Shown: positions 1 to 8,453 of the stretch, in pieces
How positions within the stretch are numbered: position 1 is the first letter of the stretch
Layout: every line of letters starts with the position of its first letter
Source of the DNA: UBA1425 sp051881715
GTDB lineage: Bacteria > Bacillota > Clostridia > Oscillospirales > Acutalibacteraceae
Assembly: GCA_051881715.1 (NCBI GenBank)
Contig: JBJEQK010000034.1
Coordinates: 1-17,640 of the forward strand
Reading direction: 5' to 3'
DNA: 17,640 bases
The notes under the pieces: generated by a model
Told to the model about the DNA's origin: nothing
Seen by the model: only the letters and a program-made list of their open reading frames with translations
Databases searched by the model: none
Position numbers and translations under genes: made by a program

Positions 1-234
1 AAAACCTCTCTTTCATAATTGAAAGTGCGCTCTTTCTGAATATATTGTGACACATCGCAATCAAAGTTTCAATATCACGTTGAGAGAGTTTTTATCACGG
101 TGTTGGTGAATTGTAAAAATATAAATTTCCATCCTCTTGGAAATACGGGATCAGATAATTTTTAAATGATGTGAAATCAACGAACAAATCAATGTTTGCT
201 TTTTCTATGCTTCTTGTTGTCGCTTCGCGTGGAA

Positions 235-375
235 GTCGTGCAATATTTTGCACGGGCGGTTTCGTCCCATTCCCGCTTGTCGTTTTGCTTGTTGGTCGTG
301 CAATATTTTGCACGGGTGGTTTCGCCCCGTTCCCACTTGTCGTTTTGCTTTGTTGGTCGTGCAATATTTTGCACG
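235..375. repeat. Tandem repeat of ~60-base hairpin units
   Basis: There are two full units (235-294, 60 bases; 295-355, 61 bases) and a third partial copy (356-375). Each begins with the same 20 bases, which contain a perfect 7-bp stem (CGTGCAA / TTGCACG) with a TATT loop: 237-254, 297-314 and 358-375. The full units differ by only four substitutions plus one inserted T. A second stem (253-259 with 273-279; 313-319 with 333-339) keeps its pairing in both units because a C-G pair has become T-A. All three minus-strand frames can be read as repetitive peptide, which argues against coding. The function is unknown; structured RNA, a repeat family or a recombination substrate are all possible. 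Confidence 0.8.
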
Positions 376-395
376 AGGTACGGCTTTACTGTCAT

Positions 396-428
396 AAAAA
401 ACCGCCCACGAAGCGCACTCCGTGGGCG
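396..428 (-). terminator. Rho-independent terminator of the dockerin gene
   Basis: On the minus strand, a perfect 8-bp GC-rich stem (CGCCCACG 421-428 with CGTGGGCG 403-410) is followed by a T run (396-401). It begins about 25 bases after the stop codon of the 1660-residue protein. Confidence 0.9.
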
Positions 429-452
429 AATCGAAATCTGTCAAAGCTCTAT

Positions 453-3400
453 TTACGGCTGGGTCACCGTGGCGCGCAGCATACCGCAGGCGCGCAGCAG
501 TGCCGCATCTGTGGCGTCCACCGTACCGTCGTTGTTGGCGTCTGACGCACGGCGCATCGCCGCTGTGCTTTGGCTGTCGGTCAGATAGCCGCCGGCAATG
601 GCAGAAATGTATACGGAATCCTCGGCGTCAAAGTCACCATCGCCGTCCACATCGCCCACCATAACGAAGGTCTTGCTGTCCAAAACCTTGCCCGTGCCGT
701 CGGACAGGAGGATCAAACAGCCTGTGGTCAGAGAGGCATCGTCTGCCAACGCCGTACCGTCCGCCGCCGTGAAGGACAGGGATGCTCCGGCGTTGTCAAA
801 TTCCTCGCGCATCTGCGCCGTGGTGTTGCGGGTGACGTCGATGCCGGTGATGATACCGTTGTCATAGTCCACGACCATATGGGAGCTCTCCTTGAGAGAG
901 AGAGTATCGGTATCCAGTTTGCCGTCCGCCGCCACGAAGAAGCGGGTATTGGCGATGGTGAAGCCGCTGTACAGCGCCGCCACACTGTCGCCGGTCAAAA
1001 TCTGCGTACCGATCGCATAGGAGGAGGGTGCAATGGTTGCGCCCGCCTGTGTGCCCTCGGGAACGATGGTCTTGCCGTTGACCAGATAGACCGTATCGCT
1101 CGCGCTGACCACCGCAGAACGGATCGTCAGCGTGCCGTTGTCATAAATACTGCTGCTGCCGTGTACGGCTGTGTTGCCGGAAACAGAAGCGTCATCCCGA
1201 ATCGTGAAGGCGGCGTCCGGCTCGATATAAAGCGCAGCGCCCACATCGGCGGTATTGTTTTCGATGGAACCGGCGGAGAAATCGCCGCTGCCGGAGCGCA
1301 GATAGATGCCGCCGCCGTTTTCTGCATGATTGGCGCTGACGGTTGCCGTGACATCCACCTCGGTATAGGAGATGTCCCCGTTTTCATCGGTGATCACAAC
1401 GGTAAGGGTGCCGCCGGGCATGGTGAACTCGGCGCTGTCTGCCAGCACTGCGCCGCCGTAAACCGCTTCATTCCCGCTAAGGGTGCCGCCCTGCAGGGAA
1501 AGCACAGCCTCGTCACCGGCATAGATGGCGCCGCCGTTCTCCGCTGTACAGCCGGAGATGGTGCCGCTCTGCATTGTCGCTTCGGCGCCCAGCACATACA
1601 CAGCGCCGCCGTTTTCAGAAGCGGAACAGTTGGTGACTGTGCCGTCCGTCATTTGCAGGGTGCCGCCTGTCATACAGACCGCACCGCCGTTCGCCGCACT
1701 GCAATCGGTAATACTGCCGCCGCAGATCTCCACACTGCCGGTGCCGCAGACCACGCCGCCGTTTTGCAGGGTGGATGCGTTGCAAAGCGTTGCCCCGTCG
1801 TACAGCTTGACTGTGCCGCTGTTGCTGATCATACTTTCGCCGTAGGTGCCGTACAGCTTACTGCCGCCGTCCACATACAGCGCCGTGTTGTCCGCAGAGC
1901 CTGCCGTGCCGAATTGCAGCGTTGCGCCCTCTGCGACCGTAAACATATTGCCTGTACAGGTGCGGTAACGGGACAGGGTACGACCGCCGATTTCATCGCC
2001 GATGATCGTCACATTGCCGCGCACCTCGATGGTCTCTCCGATACTGTCGTCCCCGACCATGCACACAAGACCCGTGCCCTCGCCGATGGAATCCACCGCC
2101 TCCTTCAAGGAGGTGTAGAACACATCGTAGGCACCGAACACGCTGACCTTGGCCACGTTGGAGATCTCCTTGTCCACAAGATAGCCGGTGGAGTTGATAT
2201 TCAGTTCCGTCTCGTTCAGGGGAACATTCAAAACAAATTTGGCGTAGTTGGATGCGCAGAAATCGCCGCTGAGCACACGGGTACCCACTGCGTAATCCGC
2301 CACGGTCAGGTACGCCACCAAACCGTCGGTCGTGATCTGTGCCGTATTGACCACCGTCTTGCCGGACACCAGGTAGACGTCGTTGTTCTGCGCCACAAAG
2401 GCATTGTCCGCCATTTCCAGCGTACCGTTGTCGTAGATGCCGGAGCCGGTCACGGCGATGTTCCCGGTGATGGTACCGCCCGCCAAATGGAAGGTACCGT
2501 TGGTGTAAATGCCGCCGCCGGTGGTCGCCGTATTGTCGGAAAGGGTGCCGCCCGTCATGCTGACAGGACTGCCGACACTGCAAATGCCGCCGCCGTTGCC
2601 CGCCGTATTGCCGGACACGGTCAAGCCTGCCAGATTCGTCTCGGAATATTTTCCGTCGGAGAAGATACCGCCGCCATTGACAGAAGCTGTGTTGCCCGAA
2701 ACGGTGCCGCCGTTGGCGGTCAGGAATCCGGCGTGGTTATAGATACCGCCGCCGCGCAGCGCCGTATTGCCCGTGATGGTGCCGCCGTTCATGACCACGG
2801 TGCCGCCGTCGATGTAGAGACCGCCGCCGTTATCCTCCGAGGTGTTGTTTTGCAGCAGTACACCGTCCTCCAGCGTCAGAGTACTGTCCACGTTCACAAA
2901 CACCAGCGCATCGCCCGTCTGCGAAGAAGTTACGCCGCCGTCCAAAACCAGGGTATTCTCGCCGGTGCCCTGCACGGTCAGCGCCCCCTCAACGGAGAAG
3001 AAACTGCCGCTGAAGCTGTCACCCCGCTTCACAGTATGCGTTTCGCCGTTATCCGTGACGGTGACAGTGCCCTGCGCCGTCATGGTCTGGGTGATCGCAT
3101 GGTCACGCAGCACGGAAAGCGTACCCGTGCCTGTCCCGATGTGGCTGCTGCCGGCCTGCAGGGAGTCGTAGTATGTATGCATTTCGCCGTCCACCTCTGC
3201 CATAACGACGTAGGACGGCTTGAGCACAGCCGCACTTTCCTTGGACGTATTTTTGAGCAGGGTGTTGGTGGAATTGTAAAATACCCGAAGTTCGGGACAG
3301 TAGTCAAAATACTGATCCGGCGTACGATCCACCCAGTAGGTCGTGCTGAAGCCGCTGAACGCCGAAACGCTGGTAGGCTCCGCCATCTCCGCCGTGGTCT

Positions 3401-5435
3401 TGGCCGTTGCCACGCTGTCCGTCGCGTTGGAACGCTCGCTGTCGTAGTAGCAGTAAGTCACGTTGCCGTTCAGGTTATAGCCGACCACGGCGCCCTTGCT
3501 GTTGCTCAGGCCGGAGACACGGCCCATATTGTAGCACGCCGTAAAGCCGCCGGAAACACTGCTGTTCTGGTAGCCGACCAGACCGCCCACAGACGCACCG
3601 CCGTTGACCGTGCCCGCATTATAGCAGCACTGGATCTTGCCGTTGTTGTTGCCGATGATACCGCCGGTACGCTGTACGCCGGTGACATAGCCCATATTGA
3701 AGCAGCTGTTGACAACACCGGTGCTGTTGTTGCTGCCGGTGATGCCGCCGGAATAGTTGCTGCCCAGCTCCTCGCCGATGTTGCCGCAGTTCTGGATCGT
3801 GCCCTCGTTGACGCCTGCGATGCCGCCGGAATAGTACGTCGCCTGCAAGGTGCCGTAGTTGAAGCAGTTTTGGATCGTGCCGTTGTTCTGCCCGGCGATC
3901 ATGCCGATGTGGCTGTAGCCGTAGATCTTGGAGGTCTCAATGAAAATATTTTTTACCGTGCCGCCGGCACCGATCATGCCGAACAGACCCGACATATTCT
4001 TTTCCGTATCGCTAATATAGATGCCGCTGATGCGGTATTCTCCGCCGTCAAAGGAGCCGGTGAACGGGGAATCCTCCGTGCCGATGGGCGTCCAGATGTT
4101 GGCGGTCTCGTCAAAGATCGCGGGATTGAGCAGGATATCCTTGGTCACCCGCGCATTGGCGGCGGTATTCTGCGCCGTATCGGACAGCGTACCGTTGACC
4201 AGCGCCGCAAACCACGCCAGCTCACTGCCGTTGGTGAGCAGATAAACGCCGTTTGCGTCCGTCTCCGGCTCACCCACGGAGCCGTCCCACGCCACCAACT
4301 GCCAGCGCAGGATGGGATAGCCGTTGTTGGTCTGGAAATAGTCGCCCACAAAAATGTCGTAGTTAAAATTGAGTGTGGTCAAAAAGGTCTCGTCCATCAT
4401 CAGCGCGTGTTCCGCCGGTGTGGCAAAGAGATCCGTCATGTCGGTATTGTCCCGGTCATAGTAGCACTTGGCCATCATAGTGCCGTACAGCACATTGCCG
4501 AACGCGATGCCCGTATATTCCCCGGCACAGCTGACGGTGCCGATGGTGTACATACAATAGATATCGCCGTACATCGCATAGCCGACAAGACCGCCGCAGG
4601 TGTTTTCCGTGGCGCTGATACTGCCCTTGTTGTAGGAGTGGCTGACGTCACTGCCCGAGGAAAGTCCCACGATACCGCCGACAAAATTCTGTCCCGTTAC
4701 CGTGCCGACATTGCAGCAGCCCCGAACCTCGGTGTTGCTGTAGCAGTAGCCGGCAATGCCGCCCACACGCAGTTCCCCGCTGACGGCGGCGCTGTTCAGA
4801 CAGTTCAGAACCGTGGCGCCTGCCTTTTGATAGCCCACGATGCCGCCCGTGCCGGAGCCGGTATTTTGCACCGTGCCGCTGACGGAACAGCCGGTGATGG
4901 AGCCGCCGTCCGAATAGCCCACGACGCCGCCCACGTATTTGGTGCCGCTGACATCGCAGTCGGTCAGGACGATGTTATTGACCTGCGAGGGCGTATAGGT
5001 GCTCTCGGTGTAGGTGTCGCCCCATTCGTCCGTAAGGGTCTCGGTGGTCTTGGTCGTGCCGATCACGCCGAACAAGCCTCTGTTCTCCGCGTCCCCGGTC
5101 ACCTTCAGGTTCGCCACGGTGCATCCGCCGCCGTCATAGACGCCCAAAAACGGATATGCCGCCGTGCCGATGGGGGTAAACGACAGACCGCCCAAGTCCA
5201 GATCCGCCGTCTGCTTGGCGTTGATGGAATTGTACCCGCTGTTGACCCGCTCGGAGAACCACGCCAGCTTCTCCGGGGTGTCGATCAGGTAATACCCCTG
5301 CGCATTCATGGTCGGCACAGCCGTGCCGCCTGTCCATACTGCGGCAAACGCAGACAGACACACAGAGGGCACCAGTGCCGCCGTCACCGCAAGCACCAGC
5401 AGGAATGCCAAAGCTGTCCTTTTTATCTTTTTCAT
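453..5435 (-). CDS. Secreted GLUG/beta-helix repeat protein with C-terminal dockerin
   Basis: This is a 1660-residue exported protein, probably surface or cellulosome-associated. Residues 1-32 form a signal peptide (MKKIKR, hydrophobic core, cleavage near AFA). Residues 33-330 and about 381-690 are two related modules. Each opens with W-x-G, then LAWF-xx-x-VN and a PIGT...PF-x-G-x-x-DGG stretch, followed by GLUG-type repeats (GGIVGY / GGIAGY). From about 800 to 1550 there are many GGG(I/A)Y, G-G-T-(I/L/V)-S/T-G/D-N turns typical of right-handed parallel beta-helix or polymorphic-membrane-protein-like repeats. The last ~70 residues carry two calcium loops (DVDGDGDFDAED and DANNDGTVDATD), the signature of a type I dockerin. 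I see no catalytic domain, LPXTG motif or SLH domain. AAGGAG at 5445-5450 sits nine bases before the ATG. It is likely an adhesin or polysaccharide-binding scaffold partner; the exact role is unknown. Confidence 0.9.
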   Translation of the reverse strand: MKKIKRTALAFLLVLAVTAALVPSVCLSAFAAVWTGGTAVPTMNAQGYYLIDTPEKLAWFSERVNSGYNSINAKQTADLDLGGLSFTPIGTAAYPFLGVYDGGGCTVANLKVTGDAENRGLFGVIGTTKTTETLTDEWGDTYTESTYTPSQVNNIVLTDCDVSGTKYVGGVVGYSDGGSITGCSVSGTVQNTGSGTGGIVGYQKAGATVLNCLNSAAVSGELRVGGIAGYCYSNTEVRGCCNVGTVTGQNFVGGIVGLSSGSDVSHSYNKGSISATENTCGGLVGYAMYGDIYCMYTIGTVSCAGEYTGIAFGNVLYGTMMAKCYYDRDNTDMTDLFATPAEHALMMDETFLTTLNFNYDIFVGDYFQTNNGYPILRWQLVAWDGSVGEPETDANGVYLLTNGSELAWFAALVNGTLSDTAQNTAANARVTKDILLNPAIFDETANIWTPIGTEDSPFTGSFDGGEYRISGIYISDTEKNMSGLFGMIGAGGTVKNIFIETSKIYGYSHIGMIAGQNNGTIQNCFNYGTLQATYYSGGIAGVNEGTIQNCGNIGEELGSNYSGGITGSNNSTGVVNSCFNMGYVTGVQRTGGIIGNNNGKIQCCYNAGTVNGGASVGGLVGYQNSSVSGGFTACYNMGRVSGLSNSKGAVVGYNLNGNVTYCYYDSERSNATDSVATAKTTAEMAEPTSVSAFSGFSTTYWVDRTPDQYFDYCPELRVFYNSTNTLLKNTSKESAAVLKPSYVVMAEVDGEMHTYYDSLQAGSSHIGTGTGTLSVLRDHAITQTMTAQGTVTVTDNGETHTVKRGDSFSGSFFSVEGALTVQGTGENTLVLDGGVTSSQTGDALVFVNVDSTLTLEDGVLLQNNTSEDNGGGLYIDGGTVVMNGGTITGNTALRGGGIYNHAGFLTANGGTVSGNTASVNGGGIFSDGKYSETNLAGLTVSGNTAGNGGGICSVGSPVSMTGGTLSDNTATTGGGIYTNGTFHLAGGTITGNIAVTGSGIYDNGTLEMADNAFVAQNNDVYLVSGKTVVNTAQITTDGLVAYLTVADYAVGTRVLSGDFCASNYAKFVLNVPLNETELNINSTGYLVDKEISNVAKVSVFGAYDVFYTSLKEAVDSIGEGTGLVCMVGDDSIGETIEVRGNVTIIGDEIGGRTLSRYRTCTGNMFTVAEGATLQFGTAGSADNTALYVDGGSKLYGTYGESMISNSGTVKLYDGATLCNASTLQNGGVVCGTGSVEICGGSITDCSAANGGAVCMTGGTLQMTDGTVTNCSASENGGAVYVLGAEATMQSGTISGCTAENGGAIYAGDEAVLSLQGGTLSGNEAVYGGAVLADSAEFTMPGGTLTVVITDENGDISYTEVDVTATVSANHAENGGGIYLRSGSGDFSAGSIENNTADVGAALYIEPDAAFTIRDDASVSGNTAVHGSSSIYDNGTLTIRSAVVSASDTVYLVNGKTIVPEGTQAGATIAPSSYAIGTQILTGDSVAALYSGFTIANTRFFVAADGKLDTDTLSLKESSHMVVDYDNGIITGIDVTRNTTAQMREEFDNAGASLSFTAADGTALADDASLTTGCLILLSDGTGKVLDSKTFVMVGDVDGDGDFDAEDSVYISAIAGGYLTDSQSTAAMRRASDANNDGTVDATDAALLRACGMLRATVTQP

Positions 5436-5444
5436 GAGACACCG

Positions 5445-5450
5445 CTCCTT
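5445..5450 (-). promoter_or_regulatory. Ribosome binding site of dockerin gene
   Basis: AAGGAG on the minus strand, nine bases upstream of the ATG at 5435. It supports that start and the intact signal peptide. Confidence 0.75.
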
Positions 5451-5470
5451 TATACACGTTTACAGGTTTC

Positions 5471-5499
5471 ATTTTACCGCATTTGCGGTATAATTTCAA
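5471..5499 (-). promoter_or_regulatory. Sigma-A promoter of dockerin gene with internal inverted repeat
   Basis: On the minus strand, TTGAAA (5494-5499), a 17-base spacer and TAAAAT (5471-5476). A perfect inverted repeat (ACCGCA-TT-TGCGGT, 5476-5489) lies between the two boxes and touches the -10 box. That is a typical position for a repressor operator, though no regulator can be named. Confidence 0.75.
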
Positions 5500-5531
5500 T
5501 GCATATTTTTGTAAAAAATAACTACACTGGA

Positions 5532-5560
5532 TTGACACTTCCTACAAAAAATTATATAAT
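5532..5560 (+). promoter_or_regulatory. Full-consensus sigma-A promoter of phosphatase operon
   Basis: TTGACA (5532-5537), exactly 17 bases, TATAAT (5555-5560): a 12/12 match to the consensus with ideal spacing. The predicted transcription start is near 5567, giving a leader of about 20 bases that contains AGGAGGG (5574-5580). I see no obvious direct-repeat PHO box next to the -35. Confidence 0.9.
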
Positions 5561-5585
5561 AGCCTCAAAAGACAGGAGGGATACC

Positions 5586-6794
5586 ATGAAAAAAACGATT
5601 TCTTTACTGCTTTGCGCACTGTTTGTGTGCAGTTTCGCATCTCTGAGCGTCACGGCACAGGACGAGACGTATACCAATGTTATCCTGATGATCGGCGACG
5701 GCATGGGGGAAAATCACCTGCAGCTCGCCAAACAGGAACGGGGCATTTCCCTGTTTATGGAGGACGAATGTGACCTGCACGGCGGCTCCAAGACCCGCTC
5801 CTTCAGCAGTTCCGTCACCGACAGCGCCGCCGGCGGCTCGGCACTCGCCTGCGGTATGCGCACCAACAACGGCTGTGTCGCCGTGTACCCCTATGATATC
5901 TTCGGGCTGTTCTCCGTGCCCCGCTCCCTCACAGAGGCGGCGAAGCTTTCCGGCAGAGCGGCAGGCGTCATCACCACCGACTCCAACGACGGCGCCACGC
6001 CTGCGTCCTTCACTGCCCACACCTCCGTGCGCAGCAACTCTAAGGACATCTGCACCCAGCAGGCCACATCGGATTTTGACCTGATCTGGGGCGCATCCAG
6101 CGATGATTTTGACGAATCCCTTGCCAAGGAGAACGGCTTCACCGTCATACGCACCAAATCCGAGATGGACGCTTTGGAAAAAGGCAGCCGCAGTTTCGCC
6201 CAGTTTAACTACGGCGAAATTTGGAAAACCGCCGCATCTCCCGATTCCGATGCGCCTACCCTGTCCCAGATGACCGCCAAGGCCATCTCTCAGCTGGAAA
6301 ACGACAACGGCTTTTTCCTGATGGTGGAGGGTGCGCACATCGACAAGTTCAGCCACCGCAGCAACGGAAGCGACAGCTACGATACCAAGGTGGCCGGCGC
6401 CGCCGAAGCTGTGGAGGAATTTGACAACGCCGTGGAAACCGCCGTGCAGTTTGCCCGTGCGGACGGTCACACCCTCGTCGTGGTCACTGCAGACCACGAG
6501 ACCGGCGGCGTCACCTGCATCGACGGCACATATACCTATACCAAAACTTCCCACACCGGCACAGATGTCCCATTGCTGGTTTTCGGCAGTGACGACCTGA
6601 TCGAGGACGGAGAACACATCGAGAACCGCCAAGTCGCCCAGCGCATCGGTGCAAAAATGGGTCTGCGCGCAGAGCAGTTCCCCGTCAAGGACGGCGGCAA
6701 GATCTCCGCATTTTGGGATCGTGTGCGTGCGTGGTTCCAAAAATTGCTCGACCGCATCCCCGCAAAATACATAACGACCATAACGATAAAGTGA
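5586..6794 (+). CDS. Secreted alkaline phosphatase
   Basis: This 402-residue phosphomonoesterase of the metal-dependent alkaline phosphatase family would release phosphate from organic esters outside the cytoplasm. Residues 1-24 are a signal peptide (MKKTISLLLC..., cleavage near VTA-Q). Family motifs are in order: metal-ligand IGDGMG (D38), nucleophile motif VTDSAAGG (S80), TTDSNDGATPASFTAH (about 130-145), VEGAHIDKFSH (E248, D253, H257), TADHETGG (D303, H304) and the late zinc histidine SHTG (H323). The set is complete, so the enzyme should be active. The length is slightly short for the family. The C-terminus is an amphipathic aromatic/basic stretch. AGGAGGG lies five bases before the chosen ATG; the open frame extends far upstream but only as an antisense shadow of the neighbouring gene. 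It is first in an operon with the ceramidase-like gene, nine bases downstream. Confidence 0.93.
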   Translation: MKKTISLLLCALFVCSFASLSVTAQDETYTNVILMIGDGMGENHLQLAKQERGISLFMEDECDLHGGSKTRSFSSSVTDSAAGGSALACGMRTNNGCVAVYPYDIFGLFSVPRSLTEAAKLSGRAAGVITTDSNDGATPASFTAHTSVRSNSKDICTQQATSDFDLIWGASSDDFDESLAKENGFTVIRTKSEMDALEKGSRSFAQFNYGEIWKTAASPDSDAPTLSQMTAKAISQLENDNGFFLMVEGAHIDKFSHRSNGSDSYDTKVAGAAEAVEEFDNAVETAVQFARADGHTLVVVTADHETGGVTCIDGTYTYTKTSHTGTDVPLLVFGSDDLIEDGEHIENRQVAQRIGAKMGLRAEQFPVKDGGKISAFWDRVRAWFQKLLDRIPAKYITTITIK

Positions 6795-6803
6795 GGTACC
6801 ATT

Positions 6804-8381
6804 ATGGATTTCAACAAGCTTAAGAAAGACGTGACCGACAAGGGCGAGGTACTGCTGAGCAAGGGACTGCGCGCCGCATTTTCCGCCGTGGGCGCCGTCG
6901 GACGCAAAGCGTCTCCCCTCCCCGCCATTGCGCAGGCAGAGCCGGAGGACTACCGTCTGAAGGGCGGCAGCTGCTACACCGTCGGCTTCGGCAAGGCCAC
7001 CGTTTTCCCCGACGACTTCATGCAGAAAACCTATTATGTCGCCGGCTACGGCGAAAACAATCCGGCGACCGGCTACCTCGACGAACCCCATGCCCACGCC
7101 GTCTGGATGGACGACAACTCCGGCAGAGGCGCCGTCCTGCTGATCTCCATCGACACCGTCGGTCTGCTCAATGCGGATGTGAACGGCATCCGGGAGTCTC
7201 TGGCGGACTTTGCCCGCACCACGGACTGCCGCAGCATCAACATCATGAGCACCCACAACCACGCCTCCATCGACACCATGGGCACATGGGGTCCCCTGCC
7301 CCTGTCCGGGCGGGATAAAAGCTACATGAAATTCTTCTATGCGCAGGTCAAAAAGGCCGCCATCGACGCCTATAAGGATCGCCGCAGCGGTTCTCTCTAC
7401 CTTGGCGCCATCGAGGTCCCGGATATGCAGGAGGACATCCGCACCCCCATCGTCTACTCCAAAACGTTGACCCGTCTGCGCTTTGCGCCCAAGGACGGCA
7501 CACGGGAGACATGGCTGCTGAACTTCGCCTCCCACTCCGAATCCTTGCAGGGCTGCAATTCCCGCGTCAGCGCCGACTTCCCCGGCTATATGCGCGAAGC
7601 GATTCGCCGCGAGACCGGCGCGGAAACCGCCTACTTTGTCGGCGCCATCGGCGGCATGATCTCCATGGACATTCCCAACGAAAAGGAGATCCGTGCGGCA
7701 GGCGGCGACTTTGCCGAGAACACCCGGCAGATCGGTGAAAAGCTCGCCGGTTACGCCATGTCCATCGGCAAGGAAAAGAAGCTCTCCCCCTGCATCAACG
7801 TCCTGCGTCAGGAATTCTATTTTGACGCAGACAACACCATGCTCATGACGGCAAAGTTTGCCCACATTTTGCAGGCAAAGGGCTACTATATGGAGGGCGC
7901 TTCCCTTGGCTTCGCCCTCAAGTCCGAGATGACCTACCTGGAGATCGGCGGACAGAAGATCCTCCTCTTGCCGTGTGAACTGTTCCCGGAGCTGGCCTAT
8001 GGCGGCTACCTCAACTGCGACGAATCCGCCTCCGGCTACGGCGCCGAGGTCAATCCCGTTCCCCTGCTGGAGATCGCGGACGATCCGAATATGCTGATTT
8101 TCGGTCTTGCCAACGACGAGGTCGGCTATGTCCTGCCGAAAAATGATTTCCTCCTGCACGCCGAAACGCCGTACTTTGAGGCGGCACGCGACCGCCACGG
8201 CCGCCGCCACTACGAGGAAACCAACTCCCTCGGTCCCGCCACGGCAGACACCATCGCGGAGGTTTTCTGCGGCATGATGCAGACGGTGAACGCCGCCAAA
8301 GCGAAAGCCGAAGCCGAATCAAAGGCCGCAAAGGAAGCCAAAGAGGCCGCCAAAAAAGCGGAAGACACTGTCGAAGCCTGA
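6804..8381 (+). CDS. Neutral/alkaline ceramidase-like amidohydrolase
   Basis: This 525-residue protein resembles the N-terminal zinc hydrolase domain of neutral/alkaline non-lysosomal ceramidases, which cleave the amide bond of ceramide. Visible landmarks are STHNHAS (H151, H153; counterpart of the zinc HTH motif), NFASHSES (H244), LPCELFPELA (E392) and LANDEVGYVLP (Y442), in the order expected for the zinc ligands. There is no signal peptide: the N-terminus is MDFNKLKKDVTDKG with a weakly amphipathic stretch, so it may be cytoplasmic or exported by another route. The last ~30 residues are an Ala/Lys/Glu-rich helix, likely a coiled coil or charged tail, and are not part of the family domain. 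The start follows GAGGT by about eight bases, and the gene is co-transcribed with the phosphatase. The real substrate may be another N-acyl compound; the family call is fairly secure, the substrate is not. Confidence 0.8.
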   Translation: MDFNKLKKDVTDKGEVLLSKGLRAAFSAVGAVGRKASPLPAIAQAEPEDYRLKGGSCYTVGFGKATVFPDDFMQKTYYVAGYGENNPATGYLDEPHAHAVWMDDNSGRGAVLLISIDTVGLLNADVNGIRESLADFARTTDCRSINIMSTHNHASIDTMGTWGPLPLSGRDKSYMKFFYAQVKKAAIDAYKDRRSGSLYLGAIEVPDMQEDIRTPIVYSKTLTRLRFAPKDGTRETWLLNFASHSESLQGCNSRVSADFPGYMREAIRRETGAETAYFVGAIGGMISMDIPNEKEIRAAGGDFAENTRQIGEKLAGYAMSIGKEKKLSPCINVLRQEFYFDADNTMLMTAKFAHILQAKGYYMEGASLGFALKSEMTYLEIGGQKILLLPCELFPELAYGGYLNCDESASGYGAEVNPVPLLEIADDPNMLIFGLANDEVGYVLPKNDFLLHAETPYFEAARDRHGRRHYEETNSLGPATADTIAEVFCGMMQTVNAAKAKAEAESKAAKEAKEAAKKAEDTVEA

Positions 8382-8396
8382 CAAACAAAACTTTAT

Positions 8397-8432
8397 CGCC
8401 CGTGCCGAACGAATTCGACACGGGCGGTTTTC
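8397..8432 (+). terminator. Terminator of the phosphatase/ceramidase operon
   Basis: CGCCCGTG (8397-8404) pairs with CACGGGCG (8419-8426). An inner CGAA/TTCG pairing extends the stem, and GTTTT follows. It lies 15 bases after the stop codon at 8379-8381. Confidence 0.85.
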
Positions 8433-8453
8433 GATTATAGGTCACAGGGCGTA

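Larger units (their letters stand above)
1..452. other. Gene-poor left edge with repeats
   Basis: No confident gene is visible in this stretch. It holds a tandem repeat array (235-375) and the terminator of the dockerin gene (396-428). Bases 1-234 are AT-rich compared with the genes to the right. One minus-strand frame is open from 364 to 95, then meets two adjacent stops (TGA 95-97, TAA 92-94), and is open again from 91 to the window edge. The upstream part of that frame runs through the repeats. It could be the remnant of a degraded gene, but I recognise no family in it and there is no convincing ribosome binding site. Confidence 0.6.

Noticed and set aside
95..364. Small minus-strand proteins with repeated KTTSGNG/PPVQNIAR-like peptides
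   Set aside because: All three frames give repetitive peptide because the DNA is a tandem repeat; one unit differs by one base in length, which shifts the frame, and there is no start signal.
235..375. CRISPR array
   Set aside because: The units are nearly identical along their whole length, with no unique spacers, and there are no cas genes.
570..6794. 2074-codon open frame on the plus strand, running antisense through the dockerin gene and into the phosphatase
   Set aside because: It is a shadow produced by the strong codon bias and repeats of the dockerin gene. It has no ribosome binding site, its product is low complexity, and only its last 402 codons are the real phosphatase, which has its own promoter, leader and signal peptide.
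5604..8210. 868-codon open frame on the minus strand opposite the phosphatase and ceramidase-like genes
   Set aside because: It is antisense to two genes with clear family motifs, and its product is His/Val/Gly-rich shadow sequence with no recognisable domain.
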